From Lates calcarifer (lineage: Eukaryota; Chordata; Actinopteri; Centropomidae), in NCBI RefSeq assembly GCF_001640805.2, contig NC_066837.1, forward strand, positions 26,061,548 to 26,125,547: a stretch of DNA of 64,000 nt, in the 5' to 3' direction. Below, in pieces: positions 25,666 to 40,996 of this stretch. The position numbers and the translations under genes are program-made. Below the pieces are notes generated by a model. It saw only the letters and a program-made list of their open reading frames with translations, searched no databases and was not told the origin of the DNA. Each line of letters opens with the position of its first letter. The stretch's first letter is position 1.

Positions 25666-26818
25666 CACGCCATGCGTGCAAATGGTTATTTGACTTATCA
25701 GCCTCCTTCTACACTGCCTTGCAAGCTCCTAAGCTTTAATTTTTTTTTGCTTGACCGCTGGTTGTCTACCTGTTAGCTTATCAACATTTATTTCTTTACA
25801 TATCTTCAGGCCTATCATTTTGCCCTCCCCTCTTCCTCTCTCCCTCGTACTCACTTGCAGACAGGACTGGTGCCCATTGAGTTCCAGATGAGTTCCACTT
25901 AAGAGTCTTGTCACCATATTTCTGCTGTGGAGTCTGCAACTGTGTCTGGAACTGCAGTCCAAGCTGTGGTGGGAATTTTCATTCTGTGGGTTCAGGGAGT
26001 GCAATTTATTGAGGAATGTGAGAATGATGAAATTAATGATATTGAACCTGCTATGGCAGTCTGTAAAGGTTAGTAACTGGCACCTTGACTAGTGGCAAGG
26101 CATGTGAGGTACTTTTATGTCTATGTATAATACTATTACTAATAATAATACTGATGATACAGGTAATCATAATCAAACATGATGAGAATAAAAGAGAGTC
26201 ATTATTAGGGGCCATTCACACATACAGATACTGATACTGGCCAGTACTGAATGTGAATGTGACTTGTGAATGGAATTTAAAAGGAGCGCAGAGGCAACAA
26301 CAAGTTGAGAAGAGCTCAATTCTATGCAAATGTCCTCTGATACACTCAGACATGAGAAAATCACATTCTTTATAATTCTCCCAGAGAAAGTAATACAGAG
26401 CTGTTAACTAACTACTCCACCCCACAGGACAATTAGGTGCAGATACAACTAAAATTCAAACCTAATTAATTGAGAAAGATAAAGGGAAATACAGGAGGAC
26501 AAACTTAATGATAACACAAACACAGAAAATGGACTCAGGTAAATTAGGTTAGTCACAAAATATTTCAAAAAACATAACATACACGAAGTTTTAGTCAATA
26601 CTCGCATGTGTCTCTGGAGCCGAAGTAACTTGGCTGGATGGAAAGTTTGGCGTTGTCCACTGGACCCTGGTGGGTTGGAACTGAGAAGAATTATAAGGAG
26701 TGGACTATGGAATTATGTTTTCTTGAATCACTCTCTAAGAACATTCTTTTATGTCAAGTATGTGGTTGATACTGTTGCTACTGACGTCACATTGCGATGG
26801 ACCTAACACTTGACACAG

Positions 26819-27104
26819 GGGCGGCTGTGGCTCAGATAGAGCAGTCGCCCACCAATTGGAAGGTTGGTGGTACAATCCCTGGCTCCTCCAGTCCGCGTGC
26901 CGAAGTATCCTTGGGCAAGATACTGAACCCCAAAATTGCCTTCTGATGTATCATCGGTGTGTGAATGTGTGTGTATGTGTTAGAGAGCACTTAAATGGAT
27001 AGAACAAGTGCTGTATGAATGGGTGAATGTGACCTGTAGTGTAAAGCGCTTTGAGTGGTTGATATGTCTAGAAAAGCACTATATACCATATACTATACCA
27101 TTTA
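26819..27104 (+). repeat. tRNA-derived SINE, family 2
   Basis: Starts ggcggctgtggctcag with A-box-like agatagagcagtcg and B-box-like ggtggtacaatccctgg. The body is ccgaagtatccttgggcaag, and the 3' part is gtaaagcgctttgagtgg, then actatata. An inverted second copy with an intact B box is at 41885-42178. Confidence 0.8.
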
Positions 27105-27250
27105 CTTGACTACCTGAAAGGAGTAGTCACTCATTTACATTTAACATTTGTCAAACATGACAAACAGAGGTACAATCCAAGCCACAGAAGCCTCAACGCT
27201 CAGTTCCACATTTTACCTGACACAACTGCCACAAGGCTACAGGTGCTTTT

Positions 27251-27262
27251 GAGAGAGAGAGA

Positions 27263-27294
<32 letters not shown>
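27251..27294. repeat. (GA)n microsatellite
   Basis: GA tract with a single GGGA interruption. Confidence 0.95.
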
Positions 27295-27297
<3 letters not shown>

Positions 27298-30200
27298 AGT
27301 GAGATAGTACTCTTGGAAGAGATAGAGGTGGGTCTTCAAGTGATTTTTGGGAGGAATTCTGCTGACCATATTGAGTTTGGTAAAGTGAAGATTTTGGATT
27401 GAGATTTCCTATCTTGCAGTGACGGTAGCATTGGTTGTCATTCCTTTTCAGATTATAGCAAACAAGATGTCGCCTAAATAGGGTTTGAAACCTGAGTGAG
27501 ATGTCTAGTTCAGATAGGGTAGTCAGGAGGATTTGGGCCCAATAGGAAAAGAACTGATATCTTGGCATCCCTTATGACTAAACTCAGGGTTTCTATCACT
27601 GACAGCAATGCAGTTTCAGTGCAAACCAGACTAGTGTGGCTCAAGTAGATAATTTTTCGGGAGGAAGTCTAAGAAGTGAAAACTACACCCTAGACCCTCA
27701 GATAGGGAGGGTGGCAGAGAGACTGACCTGTAATTTTTAACTTAGAGATGGATTTAGGGATGGCTTTTCCAACGACTGGCTGGGCCTGTTTAAGCACTGC
27801 GGGGAATGTACCCAGAACTGCAGGAGCATTCATTATGTGCATGATCACAGGCATTATTGTGAAAGACATTCCTTGAAAGAGATTGGTGACTGATTCAGTG
27901 AATAACTGGGCAGAAAGCTCAAGAGCAGAAGTTTCCTCATTAAGTGAAGGCTGAATGAATGAAGGAATCTGGGCTAGTAAGTAACACACCCTTCATTGGA
28001 GGAAATTAATGTGGTTCTTTGAGTTTTGTTTTTTGTTTACTTGAATGAATGAATAGAGGATGAAAAAGATAAGTCAGGAGAGTGATCTGTGAAGATGGCC
28101 AGTTGGCGGCCTTGCTCAGCAGGCTGTTGTACACTTGCAGGTCTTTACATGAATGAAGTCTTAACACGGCGGCTGCTGCTTCTGTTGGTGCAGATGACAG
28201 CTTAATTGAGAAAGCTGCCCTCAGGTGCAGAATGCTGAATCAGTCCCCTGAACCTCCCTCTCCCCGCAGACAACAACTATCAAAACACTCAGCAGCAGAT
28301 AGTTGCAAGCAGTGTAGCCATATGGAGCAGAACCAGAAAAATCCCTTCTTTTAAAAAATAATCAACTGCAGTTACCAGACCCTCTTCTCCTATGTTTTGA
28401 GTATAGAGAATGCATAGCTGCAGAGAGGGGAACCAGAAAATCAACTTTTTGAACCAGCTGCTCCCAGCCCTCCAGTGCTTGCTCTGATCTGTTAAAGGTC
28501 CCCTGTTCAGGTTTTAAACACTGGAAGGGGCATTCTTCCTTTTTATTGTTATTATCTTTTACACCCTTACGAGTACGCACAGGCATGCATGCACAGGGAT
28601 GAAAAGATAAACAGTCTTGCAGATGGGTTCATGTTATTCCACTGATTGACAGTTACCAGTAACATGCCAAGAAATGTAGCAATGTTCCAACAAAGGCAAA
28701 GGAGAAAAGGACTGCTGGTTTGCAGATATTAATGGAAACAATGTAGGCTTCTGGGTTCTGTGTGTTTTATGAGAGAGGGAATGCATTCAGCTTGTTTCTA
28801 TACATTATGTTTTTATGTGAAACATAACCTTGCCTTCTTCCTAAAGCAGTGTGGAGGAAAATGAGGAGGTCAAATACATTATTAATTTGATGAGGTAGAA
28901 TCAAATATTACCTAACCCCAGGCTACTTGAAATTACTTTATGGTTACTTTATTGGTTTATGTATTGTTTTTATATTCAATGATTGGGAAAGATGTTTTTC
29001 ATTAAGGGCACAAACAAACAATTATAATACAGTATATAGTCACCCTATAGCTGTAAAGCTGGATTTATGTTTCATGCATCAGATTTCTCCTTTTTCTCCT
29101 TTATGAACTTGCTTCATATGGCTGTTTTCTGTGAACACAAGCAGCTACTCACAGTTCATGAAGTCACCATATAGTATCTCCATTGCTGCCACAGCTTCCA
29201 ATGTAGTATGTTTATGAGGAGACCCACATCAGCTACAGTATAGCCCACAGCATAGCTACAGAGGCTATGCACATAGCCACCATTGGTACAATGAAACCCA
29301 TTAACAAGTATGAATGCAGCTCAACTCAGCTGTATAGTTAGTTTTAATGAGCATAATTTAATGAAAAGCTAGTCCAAACACCCAGGTTTATGTTCCTATG
29401 ACAAGTTTGAGTTAAAGTGTTGCCATGCAGCTAGCAACATTGAAAAATGCCATATGCCTGTGTGCTTAATCATTACTAGCCTACTGCTGCTGTGATAGCT
29501 ACAACAATACATATATGCAATAGTGCTATACTGAATGCACTACGAACTACAAGCTACAAGTGAACTGATCACACACACCATTGCTAGGACCTTCCTAACA
29601 TCTCCAACAGACCTGTGATAATACCTGTGTCACAGACACATATGTATGAAACAGCCCACTCCCAGAGTCCACTCAACAATCACACTGTTTTAACCAGCTG
29701 AGCTATGGCCGACTGAAGGCCGACTGAATGAGATAAACACCAGATGTTCCATCCAACCAACGCTGCTCAAAAGGCCCATGCACGCACTGACCACTTCTCG
29801 TACTCTGTCTCTGGGTTGATCCCTCATGAAATGATGAGTATCTGCTCAGTTCTTGCCAGTATTCATCTTAATATTCAATAGAGTCCTCCATTATTCATAT
29901 TAGCTCATACTTACTTCTCTTGTGTTAGTTTATCTTTTTTGTGTTGTCTCTAGTCTTTCTTTACTGTGTTGTATGTTTAAGTTGTAGTGAGTACTTAGTA
30001 ATAAATGTGCTCTACATTTAAACTAATATGATTCTAACAATTACCTATTTCAATTATCATTAGGACTATAAAGTATTATTAAAATTATAATAGTATTAAT
30101 AACACATCAAAGAGCTACCTCTCATAGCTTGCTACAGAGAAGGCTTTCCCTTTTTTATTACCTCATTGACTTTCATCATAATAATTAAACAGATTGATTA

Positions 30201-31399
30201 TCTTATTGATTACTTACTGTTTTATAATTTTCATATTCCCCAACACATCATACCACAGAGCTTAATTTTACCCACACTAACAACAACCAACAAACAATAA
30301 GAGGCTGAATTTCAGTGACTCACAGGTGACATTCAGTATAAACCTAGCAGAGACATGTGCCCAATGGTTGTCAAGGAACACAAAGAATGGAGTGCTCTTA
30401 TTATTTTACACCTAAAAAAAAGAAAAAACAACAAAAGAATATATCTGTTCATTTTGATTCTGGGCTTTGAAAAAACATGGAAGCAACATCTGAATTGACA
30501 AGATGATGTGGAAGACACCAGTGGTGCCAAATTCAATCTGGCTCATCCCTTGTGAGATGTTAAGCAATAATAGTCTGCACATGCCCACGGCTTTCTGAGA
30601 GGAGGTCTAATTAAGACCAACAAGTAGATCCCCTCTTTGGGTGTTTGGTGGAGAGGCTTGAAATATCACTACATAAACGTTTGTCAGTGTTGAACATTTT
30701 AACATGTCATAGCAGGTTTATCTACTGATATTATCACATAGGTGGAAGTAAACATGTACTTCATAATACAGGCCTTGAATGGGCACATGTTCAGAAATCA
30801 GGAATGATGGCTCCAGTCCATCTGGATGTGCTTGAGAGCCTATATAGTTCCAGTATGCACAAGTTTTGCAAGACCGCCTATGAGGGATGCAATAGAGAAG
30901 AAAACAAACTCAGTGTTACTGGATGTCCTGCGTACTGCAGCACACAGTTTGTACTGCCGCCAAATTTTTTGATTTGGCTCTGTCTGTGACCAGATTTGGT
31001 GTCAGGCTGCCAGTAAGCTGCTGCATGTACCACTCTCATTTCACTTTCAGTTCAGTTCATTCTGTAGATCAACATTACGCCATCTGTCATGTTTTGTTTT
31101 TAACCATACACGTGGCAGGGAGTTATCAGAAAAATAAGTCAGGTAGTTCTGTTGACTTCTGTCAAGAGAAGGGCTCCAGCTAGCATGTTCAGATATGTCT
31201 ACAATTCAGAAACCAGGATATCATGTTTACCTGTTGGGACCACAGTTACAATGCTTAGGCCATTCTTAGAATAAACTTGTTAAAATGCTGTAGTAGGGAG
31301 AGCACAGATATACCTGTGTTTGATGAGCTGAAATATCCACCATGAAAACATATCAATTTTCTTTCTTCTACTTTCTTTCTTCTACTGTCTCTCACTGCA

Positions 31400-31541
31400 G
31401 GGTTCTGCCTCCAGAGCTGTAGAGTCTCCTGCTGCTCCCATGATCCAGCTCAACTGATGATGTTACAACAATGAAACATTTATTAGTGTTAGTGGTAGTG
31501 TTATTGCTATTAATGTTTCACTGTTCTGTCATTATTATTGC

Positions 31542-31572
<31 letters not shown>

Positions 31573-31916
31573 GTTGTTATTATTATTATTATTATTATTA
31601 CTACTGTTCACATTTTGACTTGGTCTGTGTATTTGCAATGTTGTCTTTCTCTTACCCCCCCCACCCCCTCTCTCTCTCTAAACCCAACTGGTCGAGGCAG
31701 ATGGCCACCCACCCTGAGTCTGGTTCTGCCTCTTAAAAGGAAGTTTTTCCTTGCCACTGTCACCTAGTGCTTCTCATGGTGGATCTGTTGAGTCTCTCTC
31801 TGTAAATTTTATAAGATAAAGAGTACGGTCTAGACCTGCTCTATATGTACAGTGCCTCCAGATAACTTCTGTCGTGAATTGCCGCTATATATATAAAATT
31901 GACTTGACTTGACTTA
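31400..31916 (+). repeat. LINE-type 3' repeat ending in (TTGAC)n, with an internal trinucleotide palindrome
   Basis: Contains aacccaactggtcgaggcag, agtctggttctgcctc, aaggaagtttttccttgcca, gtacggtctagacctgctct, and the tail gctatatatataaaattgac followed by ttgacttgactt. This is a well-known fish LINE-tail layout. The tail matches, in inverse orientation, the element at 53405-55120. Confidence 0.7.
31543..31600. repeat. (AAT)n-(ATT)n inverted trinucleotide repeat
   Basis: About ten AAT units, a tagttg centre, then about nine ATT units: a near-perfect hairpin or cruciform of about 26 bp per arm. Confidence 0.9.
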
Positions 31917-32586
31917 ATGATGTGTCGATGACGTGTGCTTGTGGCTACACATTATAATAAATTAATGTTGACTGCTAATGCTTACTACATTAGAAACGTC
32001 ACTTTGCATGTATATTAGATGAGGAAAATTGAAAAGCTTTTTTTTTTTAAAAAATATATCAAATATTTGCATTTTCTCTTTGGTTGGGGGTACATGTGTA
32101 GACCTGTTTTTTTACATTCCAATGCACTGAAAAGTCAAAAATTGGTGAAATGTTGCCTCAGGATCATGTTGCCTGCAGCTCTTCATTCAGCTTGTTCACC
32201 TGGTCTGTTTTCTCGTGGGAACATTCCTCATTTGCAACTTTTTTGAATCTCATCTTCTAACAAAACAAATATGTCCACTACTTGTTATGTAGACCAAATT
32301 TTATTTAACTTGCACCACTTACAAAGATATGCCAGTCACTGTAAGTGTTACATTATATTTTCTACATAGAGTTGTATGTAAAAATACTTTGTTGATTTGA
32401 GTTTACTTTTACTTTTACTTAAAAGAAAAAAAACAGGAAAATCAACCTAATTGTGACATTTGCAAAAGTTTGAGCACCCTATGTATGATCACCTGTGTCT
32501 AATCTGTCTAATGGAGGCAGAGAGAGTGAGCCTTACGTAACCCTGTGGAAGATTGGTAATTACAGCTGACATGAAGAGTGAGGTAT

Positions 32587-32890
32587 ACAGTGCATTCAGA
32601 AAGCATTTGAATTTAGACATTTTTCTTCATCATCTTTGAGATGTTTGCTCACCTTGACTGGAGTCCACCTGCTGGTAAATTCAATGGACTGGACATGATT
32701 TGGAAAAGCACACACCTGTCTGTTAGGTCTCACAGCTGACAATGCATATCAGAGCAAAAACCAAGCCATGAGGTTGTCCACAGAAATCAGAGCCAGGATT
32801 GCGTTGACATACAGATCTAGAATTGAACTTTGTGCTGCACTGAAGGTTCCCAAGAGCACATGTCTGGTTTCCTCCAGACATGATGTGCGT
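32587..32890 (+). mobile_element. Tc1/mariner transposon fossil (left end and transposase start)
   Basis: Starts tacagtgcattcagaaagca, the terminal-repeat start of a fish Tc1-like element. It continues ccttgactggagtccacctg, gacatgatttggaaaagcac and accaagccatgaggttgtcc, where ATGAGG is the transposase start. The helix-turn-helix coding part that follows has lost its frame. Right end not seen. Confidence 0.75.
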
Positions 32891-35800
32891 TTTTAATCAG
32901 ATGTCTGTAAAGCAATGTGATCAATTCTATCTATGTTTCTGAAATATGGAGGCTTTGAAAAAGGGGTTGAGGTCCTAACAGATAAATGTTGCTAAAAAAA
33001 ATTGCAAAGTTCCATAAGTCATTACTTTTAAATGGTTAATGCTACATGCTTGAGGATTACTATTTTAATGTTAAAGTTTAATGAAGAATATGTGTTTCTT
33101 TGCTTGGATTTGTCTGATACTGTGGTAGAGCAGTCCTGTGAGAGTGACACACCTGGTCTGTACCTCTGACTATAGAGGTTTATCCATACCTAAATAACTG
33201 CTGTACAATGACTTTCAAAGATTTAGTTTCTCAGCTGTTCACTAATCTTATTCAGTGCAAACCTAATTGTGCTCACACTGTGCCAACTGACAACCTCTTA
33301 TTGCTGATAGAAACATAATTACCACGAGCTTCAAGCATCATTGTGTTTATAATAGAAGAGGTTAGAATACACCGTCTGAGCAGCGCTATGTCTTCAGAGC
33401 AGTTTGGACACTACAGTGAGTTGCTATTGTACAGTGATGAGATGAGCCAGCTGGGGCTAGCATGTTAACATCATTAGAGGAAAATAAGTGATAGACCTAG
33501 AAGACAGGTCATGGCGAGCAAAGGAATGAAGTTTGATGCTTCTAGACTGGTAATTAAACAGCTGTTCATGCTAGCATTAGCTTTGTAGCAAAAACAAAAC
33601 TTACAAATAGCTACTCACAAATGAGTAATTAAGGGGGTTTATTATACTACAAATACACCTGTCAGTCAATGAGTATTTTGAAAAAACCTCTACCATGAAA
33701 ACAAAGGAGTGTTGGAAGCAGCTTGGTGAAACGGTGAAAGAAAAACATGTCAGGAGGTGGAGACAAGTAAATTTTAGAGACGCTGAACATCCCCTGGAGT
33801 CTAGTTCAATCAATCATTATGTAATGGAAAAAGTATGACGTAGCTGCTGGAAGATTTACTAGTGAGGAAGGCCACCTATGACAGACCTTTGACAACTGTA
33901 AAGGTAAAGAGAGAGCCACTCGAACGAAAAACTCATATGACTTTTCATGAGGGAATGAGGGAATGTGGGAGACTGAAGTCAATGACCTGAGAATTTCCTG
34001 GTTTATATTTATCTATTACTATCCAGCACGAATATCAGACTAAAGGTATGTTGGAGTGTTCAACTGGTTTCAGCCTTCAAAGTAACAATGTGAAATAATC
34101 TGCAGGTATACTGTAACCTGACCACCTCTCTGTTTTCCTAATAACATGGCACCGGTCATTGTATGCTTGGCAATTCTTTAGTGTCATTCAACATTTCATC
34201 TCCATGTTAGTAGAACATGAAACCACAACAAAAACACAATGAGTGCCAGTGAGGGTTATCTTTGTCATGGCATCGAATGCAACTGGACTTTAAGTCAATT
34301 AAAACTTCCTTGAGATAACTATGACCTGGATGAATGAGAATATTCACAGGCCCTTTGACATGGCAATTGTAGCAGAAAATTGAGTTCAATGGTATTATGT
34401 GTTGAAGAGTATGAAAATGAGTAAGTAAATCAAATTATAAAGATCAATTTATTGATATAACAGTCAGTATAACGAGCTGAGGCTGATGGGAACTAACTAT
34501 TAGTTTTGCAGGTATAGTACTTGACCATAAACCACAGTAAGGGACAAACAAATTTTGGCCTGATGATGGTGCCCAAGGGAGACCAGCAGACCACCAAAGT
34601 TATTACATTTCACCCTGATGGGGACACGGAAGTTCATGGGTTGTGGGTTGACTCACTTCACATTTCCTTTTGGTTTGGCATCTACTACGTCTGTTAGGAT
34701 ATATGGACATAGGAGAGGATGCAGCTGTGTTAGATCTTGGGGTCATTACTTTCAAGTTAATGTTGTCTACAATCACAGTCTCATTTCCTCCATGCTCAGT
34801 CTGCTGTCAAATTCTCTAAGACCTGTACTGCAGCAATCACTGAAAACTTACTTCAGGTGTTACTGTCTTGAATATCAGTAGCCTTTATTAATTTTCCCCC
34901 TACTCAAAATATTCCCAAAAAAAAAAAAAAAGTTATGATTTGAATTTTCTACACCACAAAAAGGTTAAAGAGTGGAGGGGTAGGATAGGAAGGAAAGCAC
35001 TGTGGCACTGTGAGATATGTCATTATGAATGGTGTAACAGTTGTTATGTATGTCAGGTTTACATTAGCCTATATTTTTACATAATTAAAAAATTAAATCT
35101 TTTGTTATTAGCCATGTACAACAACTACACCTCCAATAGTGAATACCTCAGGAGAAACTCACCGAAAGGCAAAATGTCAGTGTTCAACAGAAAAAAAGAG
35201 AAGAGGCAACATGATTGTGTAAGCAAGACACTCCCACTATCTTCTGTGAGCATGCAAAACAGACATTCTTAAGAGGAGAAATGCAGTTGTGCAAATATTT
35301 TACTCTTTGCAAATGGGAGAGAAGGTGGCTGGTGATGTGAAACCAGACAAACAAGTACAACTGTTGAAATATACAGGGGACATAAAGGGAGTGAGATTGT
35401 TTGCCATTATGTGTTAAAAGACAGGGAGGCAGTGTGCAGAGGTAATGTGGCTTCCAAGACTTCCAAAGAGAGTAAGAGAGACAAAATACAAATGAGCTCA
35501 TGAGCTCATAAACTGTTTCCAGGAAAGATAAAACAATCCAGGGACATTTTGTCAAAACAAAACATGCACCAACCAGTAAGCTGATCTAATGAGGATAGAC
35601 ATACTGCTTTTCAGCTTGTGTCATCCTTCTCAAGTTTTTTTATATTCAATTTCAATTATTGAGTCTTTGTCTAAGGTGAGTCAATGATATGCACACCTTT
35701 ATTGCAGGCGCTTTAGAAACAGAAGTGTGATAGCACAAACAGTATTAAAATAATGCAACCTATATTTTTCACAACCTAGATGAAAAAAAAAAAAACCAAC

Positions 35801-38351
35801 AAACATAATTCACTGCGATCATTTGAGAGTGTCACGTGTAAACTGTCCAGACTGTTCTTGTTGTCCCTGCAGTGATAGTGTGTCCATTTGTGTCTGACGC
35901 ACATCAACTATCAGTATTTTCTCTGACCTTGAGAGAGTGGAGTGGCCACAGTTTCCGAGCATCCATATGAAATCACCAGAGAGGAGGAAACTTATTAGCA
36001 ACACACTACAAGTCATTGCTGCCATTATGCTATCTGGGTGCACTCAGTCCCCAACTGAACCTTAAATGGAGCAACTTACCAGTTTCTTTCACATTTCCAT
36101 TACATTGTTAATCATAAAGGTGAGTCAATTACACTTGAGGTGTTCTCCTCCTTGGTGCTCACAGCTTCAGCAGCCTAGTTGTATTTGTATTATCTACATT
36201 TACTGCTGTATACTTTACTGGCGGAAACTCTGCAGCTGTGGACGATACAAGACACAGGCTGGCTCTGTCTGTGACTCTGTGTCTGTGTGTCTGTCAATGG
36301 GACCTGACAGGCAGAACTGATTGGTGCTACGTGCGCTGAGCTGCCCAACAATTCACCACAGAGAGGTAGTTTTTGTTGGACTATTGCTGCCAAACCCAGT
36401 GCAGAGTGTGGCCTTAAAATTATCCTCAAAGATAAACAAAAAGGAACAACCAGTACCAACAGGACCACTGGCAGGCAATGTAATTATATGTAATTTGCTA
36501 CACGAGGCTGGCATAGCAGCTAATGGTAACCAGACAACAGAGGCTATGTAGGGCCAAACATCAAGACCATTGATAATGTGGCTGTCTGAACAAAATGGTG
36601 GTAGGAGGAGGAATAAACAGGAAACCATGTAAGCTGTTTCTAAAACCTTTTTGAAAACAAATGATGTCATTTCATTTTTGAAATTGCCATAAGGACCACA
36701 TCACCAGTTTGCATGAATGATGAATTCATTGTCATTACATTCTGAGGCTGCGCCCAGATGAGTGATCTGAGCTGTTCCTGCCGCTGGATTGCAGTGTCAG
36801 GGCCAAGAGCTCAACCCAATTCCCAACATGTCATCATACAGTGTAATTCATGAGCAGAACCGTCTAACACAGACAGAGACACTTTTTTTGTGTTCCAGCT
36901 TCTTGGTCAGCTGCAGTCTGATTGGACGTGTCTTTGAAAAAAATCAGTGGTGAACAGGGTTAAAGATCAAGCTTAAGTTTGGATGCAGAACCCAGCAGCC
37001 AGGTGTAAAATACACGGTGTGCTTAACACCCTCGTAAGCTCCTACAAGGATCACCCTCATCGCTCTCTCCACAGGGAAATAATGTCTCAGCCTGGTGCAA
37101 AGCAACTCTATTGGTGTTTATGTGTAGACAGGTTTAATGTGAATTTAATATTGACTTAATATTGCTGCAATCACTTTCTAGTCCGACAGTGAACGGTTGA
37201 AATTATGAATGAAATTATGGCTTAATGTATTTTCCTCGCATAGATGTATCTGAGTATATCCTTGTCTGCATTTGTGAATGCCGCTGAGGCGCTGCAACAT
37301 GCAGGGCAATAAATTCTGAAGTCAACTAATTTTGGCTTCAACGTTCAGTGCTTTGCAGCAGCTCCCTGACCGATAAAGAGAAGAGTTCTCATGCTGTTGT
37401 TGTTGTTGTGTACTGCAATTGGAATGTAACATGTTGCCATGCTTACTGTGTTTGCATGTTCTTATTTCTTGCTTTTAGTAGGCAGCATAATAAAGAGCTT
37501 AGAGCCAGCAGGCAGGTAAACAACTCAGTCTCCACACTGGGCTGAGAGTCCACAGTGAGGAGATGGGTAGTCTGTTTTAATGGACTACACAGGCCACAGG
37601 CACAGACAGTCAGTCTGCACACTGAGCAGTGAAACCAGTGTTTAATTCCAGTTACTGCCCAATATGAGATGGTTTGTAAGCTAAGCAATGTCAAATATTG
37701 GTAATTTGATTGATAATGTGTTCACTCAGTCTGTTTAAGTCACTCATGGAGACAAGAACACAATCCTACACTTAACCATGCCCTTAATGACCTCTTGTAA
37801 ACCACACATACAAAACTTAATTTACATTTGCGCAAACGACAAAGTTGGACAAAGATAAACACACCCAACATGAACACTAATAACCCAGCTTGAGAGGCAG
37901 TTAAGTTGTACAGACAACTGAAATGAGCTCGGTCAGAACTTTATAAATAACTGTCTTAGGATTTGACATGATGATCATTGGTGCTGGAACCTGATCTCAG
38001 AGTTGGATGACCACGAACTGCAATTGTGGGATCTGGCACAACAATTACTTAAGTTTCTGTGCATAAATAAATATCAAACACTATGCTAAAACAAGCAACG
38101 AAAAATCCTGTTCTTATTTGAGACACAATTTTACAAAATGTGTAGTGTTTGAAAACATGATTATGACTGTGTGACACACCCACACAGCTCCAAACACACA
38201 GCTCATACACTCAGTTTTGACAGCTGTACCCCAGGAATTCAAATGCAAAAAACTAACTTTGTCCTGACATGACACATAAAACAAATACCTGTATGTACAC
38301 ACATTTAATGGTCCTGTTTGTCTCATGCTTGCTTAAACAGAGATCAAAAGA

Positions 38352-38383
<32 letters not shown>
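38352..38383. repeat. (AC)n microsatellite
   Basis: Sixteen AC units. Confidence 0.95.
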
Positions 38384-38385
<2 letters not shown>

Positions 38386-40860
38386 CGCTGGCATACACAG
38401 ACAGACATGCTAAATCATCATCTCTTGTGCTGTAATCTCAAGCCATTTTCTTAACTGTCACTCCTTGCATACTGCCAGTAAAAAGCTACTTGTTTCTCTT
38501 CTGGTCAATGGACATTTGACATTTGAAGCTTGAGGACACACTGTGCCAGAGCAGCTACTTGTTTCATCAAAAACTTCAGTTGTTTTGACAGGGAGGAAGC
38601 CCCTGAATCCAGTTCAAACCTGCCTGTCCCAGCCTGCAGATGCAGGGTGGGCCTGATGCTCAGGAACTAGAGGGAGACCAGATAAGACACAGCATTCCTA
38701 TGAGTTATCTGAAGTCATTATCCAGATAAACATTTGGTCTTGAGTGTATCATGAAGCATTTTGTGTCCTCAACTGCACAAAAACAAAACAGACACAAAAG
38801 CTTGCCCTTGAGCTGAGACAAGAAGAAGAAATCTAGGAATGAATCTGAGAATGAATCTTTAAGTAACAGTGAATGAAAGCCAAATAGTCCAAGAATCAAG
38901 GCAGTGTGTATGGCATGTGACACAAAGGCTAACAATTCTTTATAACAGCGGCAGCAGCAACAGCATCTCTGTCACTAGTGAATACACAGAACCAGCTGGT
39001 TAACTCTGCCATGCCATGAGAGTGTTTTTCCATGACGTCTCTGGTGCTCACATGTGTGTGTGCACTGTGTGCAGTGTATTTCCTCTCTTACATCAGAACA
39101 CTTTTGTTCAGAATTTGTTAGCTTTTTGCATTATGAAAGCTTGCGCAATCTTTAAGATTTTACTTACAGAAAGAGGATTACAGACACAGCCATAATCAGG
39201 ACTACATAAAATCAAAACTACAAATTGCTCTCATGAGGTGTTCATGATTAAATAGGATGTGAAAAATAGGAACAGTAATGGTTACTGGGAGATGCCCAGA
39301 AACTCTGTGATCAAACAACAGGTCTATACCTTGAGACATACATGCACTAGCAATAATGCAATACAGCCTGTTGTGACAGTGTGGTGTAGACAATAATCAT
39401 CATAACATCCTCATGATGAGAAAGAGAAACAACTTACTTAAATGCAAAGACAAACTGTGGCATGAACACACAATGTGGCAAGATCTTATAGAAACTGTGG
39501 CGAAACTCAAAAAATAAAATAAAATAAAATAATAATAATCAAGAAAAGACAGACACCCTTGCAAACAATCAGGAAAGTGTTCCTAGAGTATCTAAATGTC
39601 CAAACCCCTGTGATAACTATTCTAATTTGTTTTTTTGTTCTGTTACTAAACTACTTTTTCACAGTAATGTATCAGAACACAGTGTGAAATATTATCACCA
39701 AAACACACCAGCATTTAATCTAATCTGCTCTTGAGCTCTCTTTGAACGAGTGAAAAGGAAGTGTGTGATTATAATGAGTAAATAACCTGTTTTGGCAACC
39801 CAAAGCAGTTATGATCAGACTGCTTGGTAAATAGAATTCCTTTAATTTAGTCACTACCCTATCTTTTTGAGGCAAGGCACGGGCAAAGCTCTCAATTTTA
39901 CTTCTTCATTCAGCCCTTTAATTAAGTACAATTAAAATAAATACACTCCACTATCACAACGTCTGCCTACCTTGGGAGACTTAAAATTATTCAGGTGCTT
40001 GATATTTCCCACTTGTTCTGCATATTTATTCAGTAATGTCAAGCTTATGCTTAAATTAATCATTTGAATCACCTTAATAATTGTGGTTGTTTCAAGACAT
40101 AGGAACCAGCTGTTCATAGACCAAATATGTAATGAGACACTTTGCACCAGTTCAATTATTCAAGATGAAAAGGATGGGCCTAAGTCCAAGGCAGGATACA
40201 GATTACCACATCTCATTAAACTTGTCACGAACCACATATCTCACATAGGAAGCTAGACACCAGCGCGGACACCAGCATACAGCAGATAAGAGACAAGGTC
40301 TATCAGCAGCTGTCAACAGGCAGTCAGGTTAGATTGAGTTAGACACACATGGCAAAACTGGAGGACGGACAGAATGTTGGCAACAAGTAGTGTGATACAG
40401 AGCCTGAGCTATGAGCTCGAGAATAAAGAGAGACTAACAGGAGCAAAGACAGGGGAGGGGAGATGACTGGTGCTGAGTCAGGCTGAGGCTCATTACAAGG
40501 ACTGAGGAACAAAGACAAAAGACTGAGGAACAGGAACATGTTCTAACACCGAAACAGGAGACAGGTTTTAATGTAAGAGAGGAACATGATTGGACTCTGC
40601 CGGGTTTGGGATAAGGGACAGAACAGATCCAGAAAGATCCTGACTGGGTAACAGGAAGTCGGTCAGACAGAAACATGGACAGACAAGCAGTAAGAAACAG
40701 AGAGGCAGACAGAGATTCCAAGAGAAAGACATTCAGGCTTTGGATGAAGAGAGCTGTCCTGGTGGCTGTGGAATATTAACATCAGAGAACAAGAGAGAAA
40801 CAAACTGAGAGATAGTGGGAGAGCTAAGCACCAGCATCATATATATGTTTCAGGCAGCAG

Positions 40861-40893
<33 letters not shown>

Positions 40894-40932
40894 CATGAGC
40901 AATAGAATCTTAGAGAGCATTTATTCATACAA

Positions 40933-40987
<55 letters not shown>

Positions 40988-40996
40988 GTATGTGTG

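Noticed and set aside
26819..26890. A tRNA gene
   Set aside because: It has A- and B-box-like text, but it is the head of a SINE with a normal SINE body and an inverted sister copy; the cloverleaf is not convincing.
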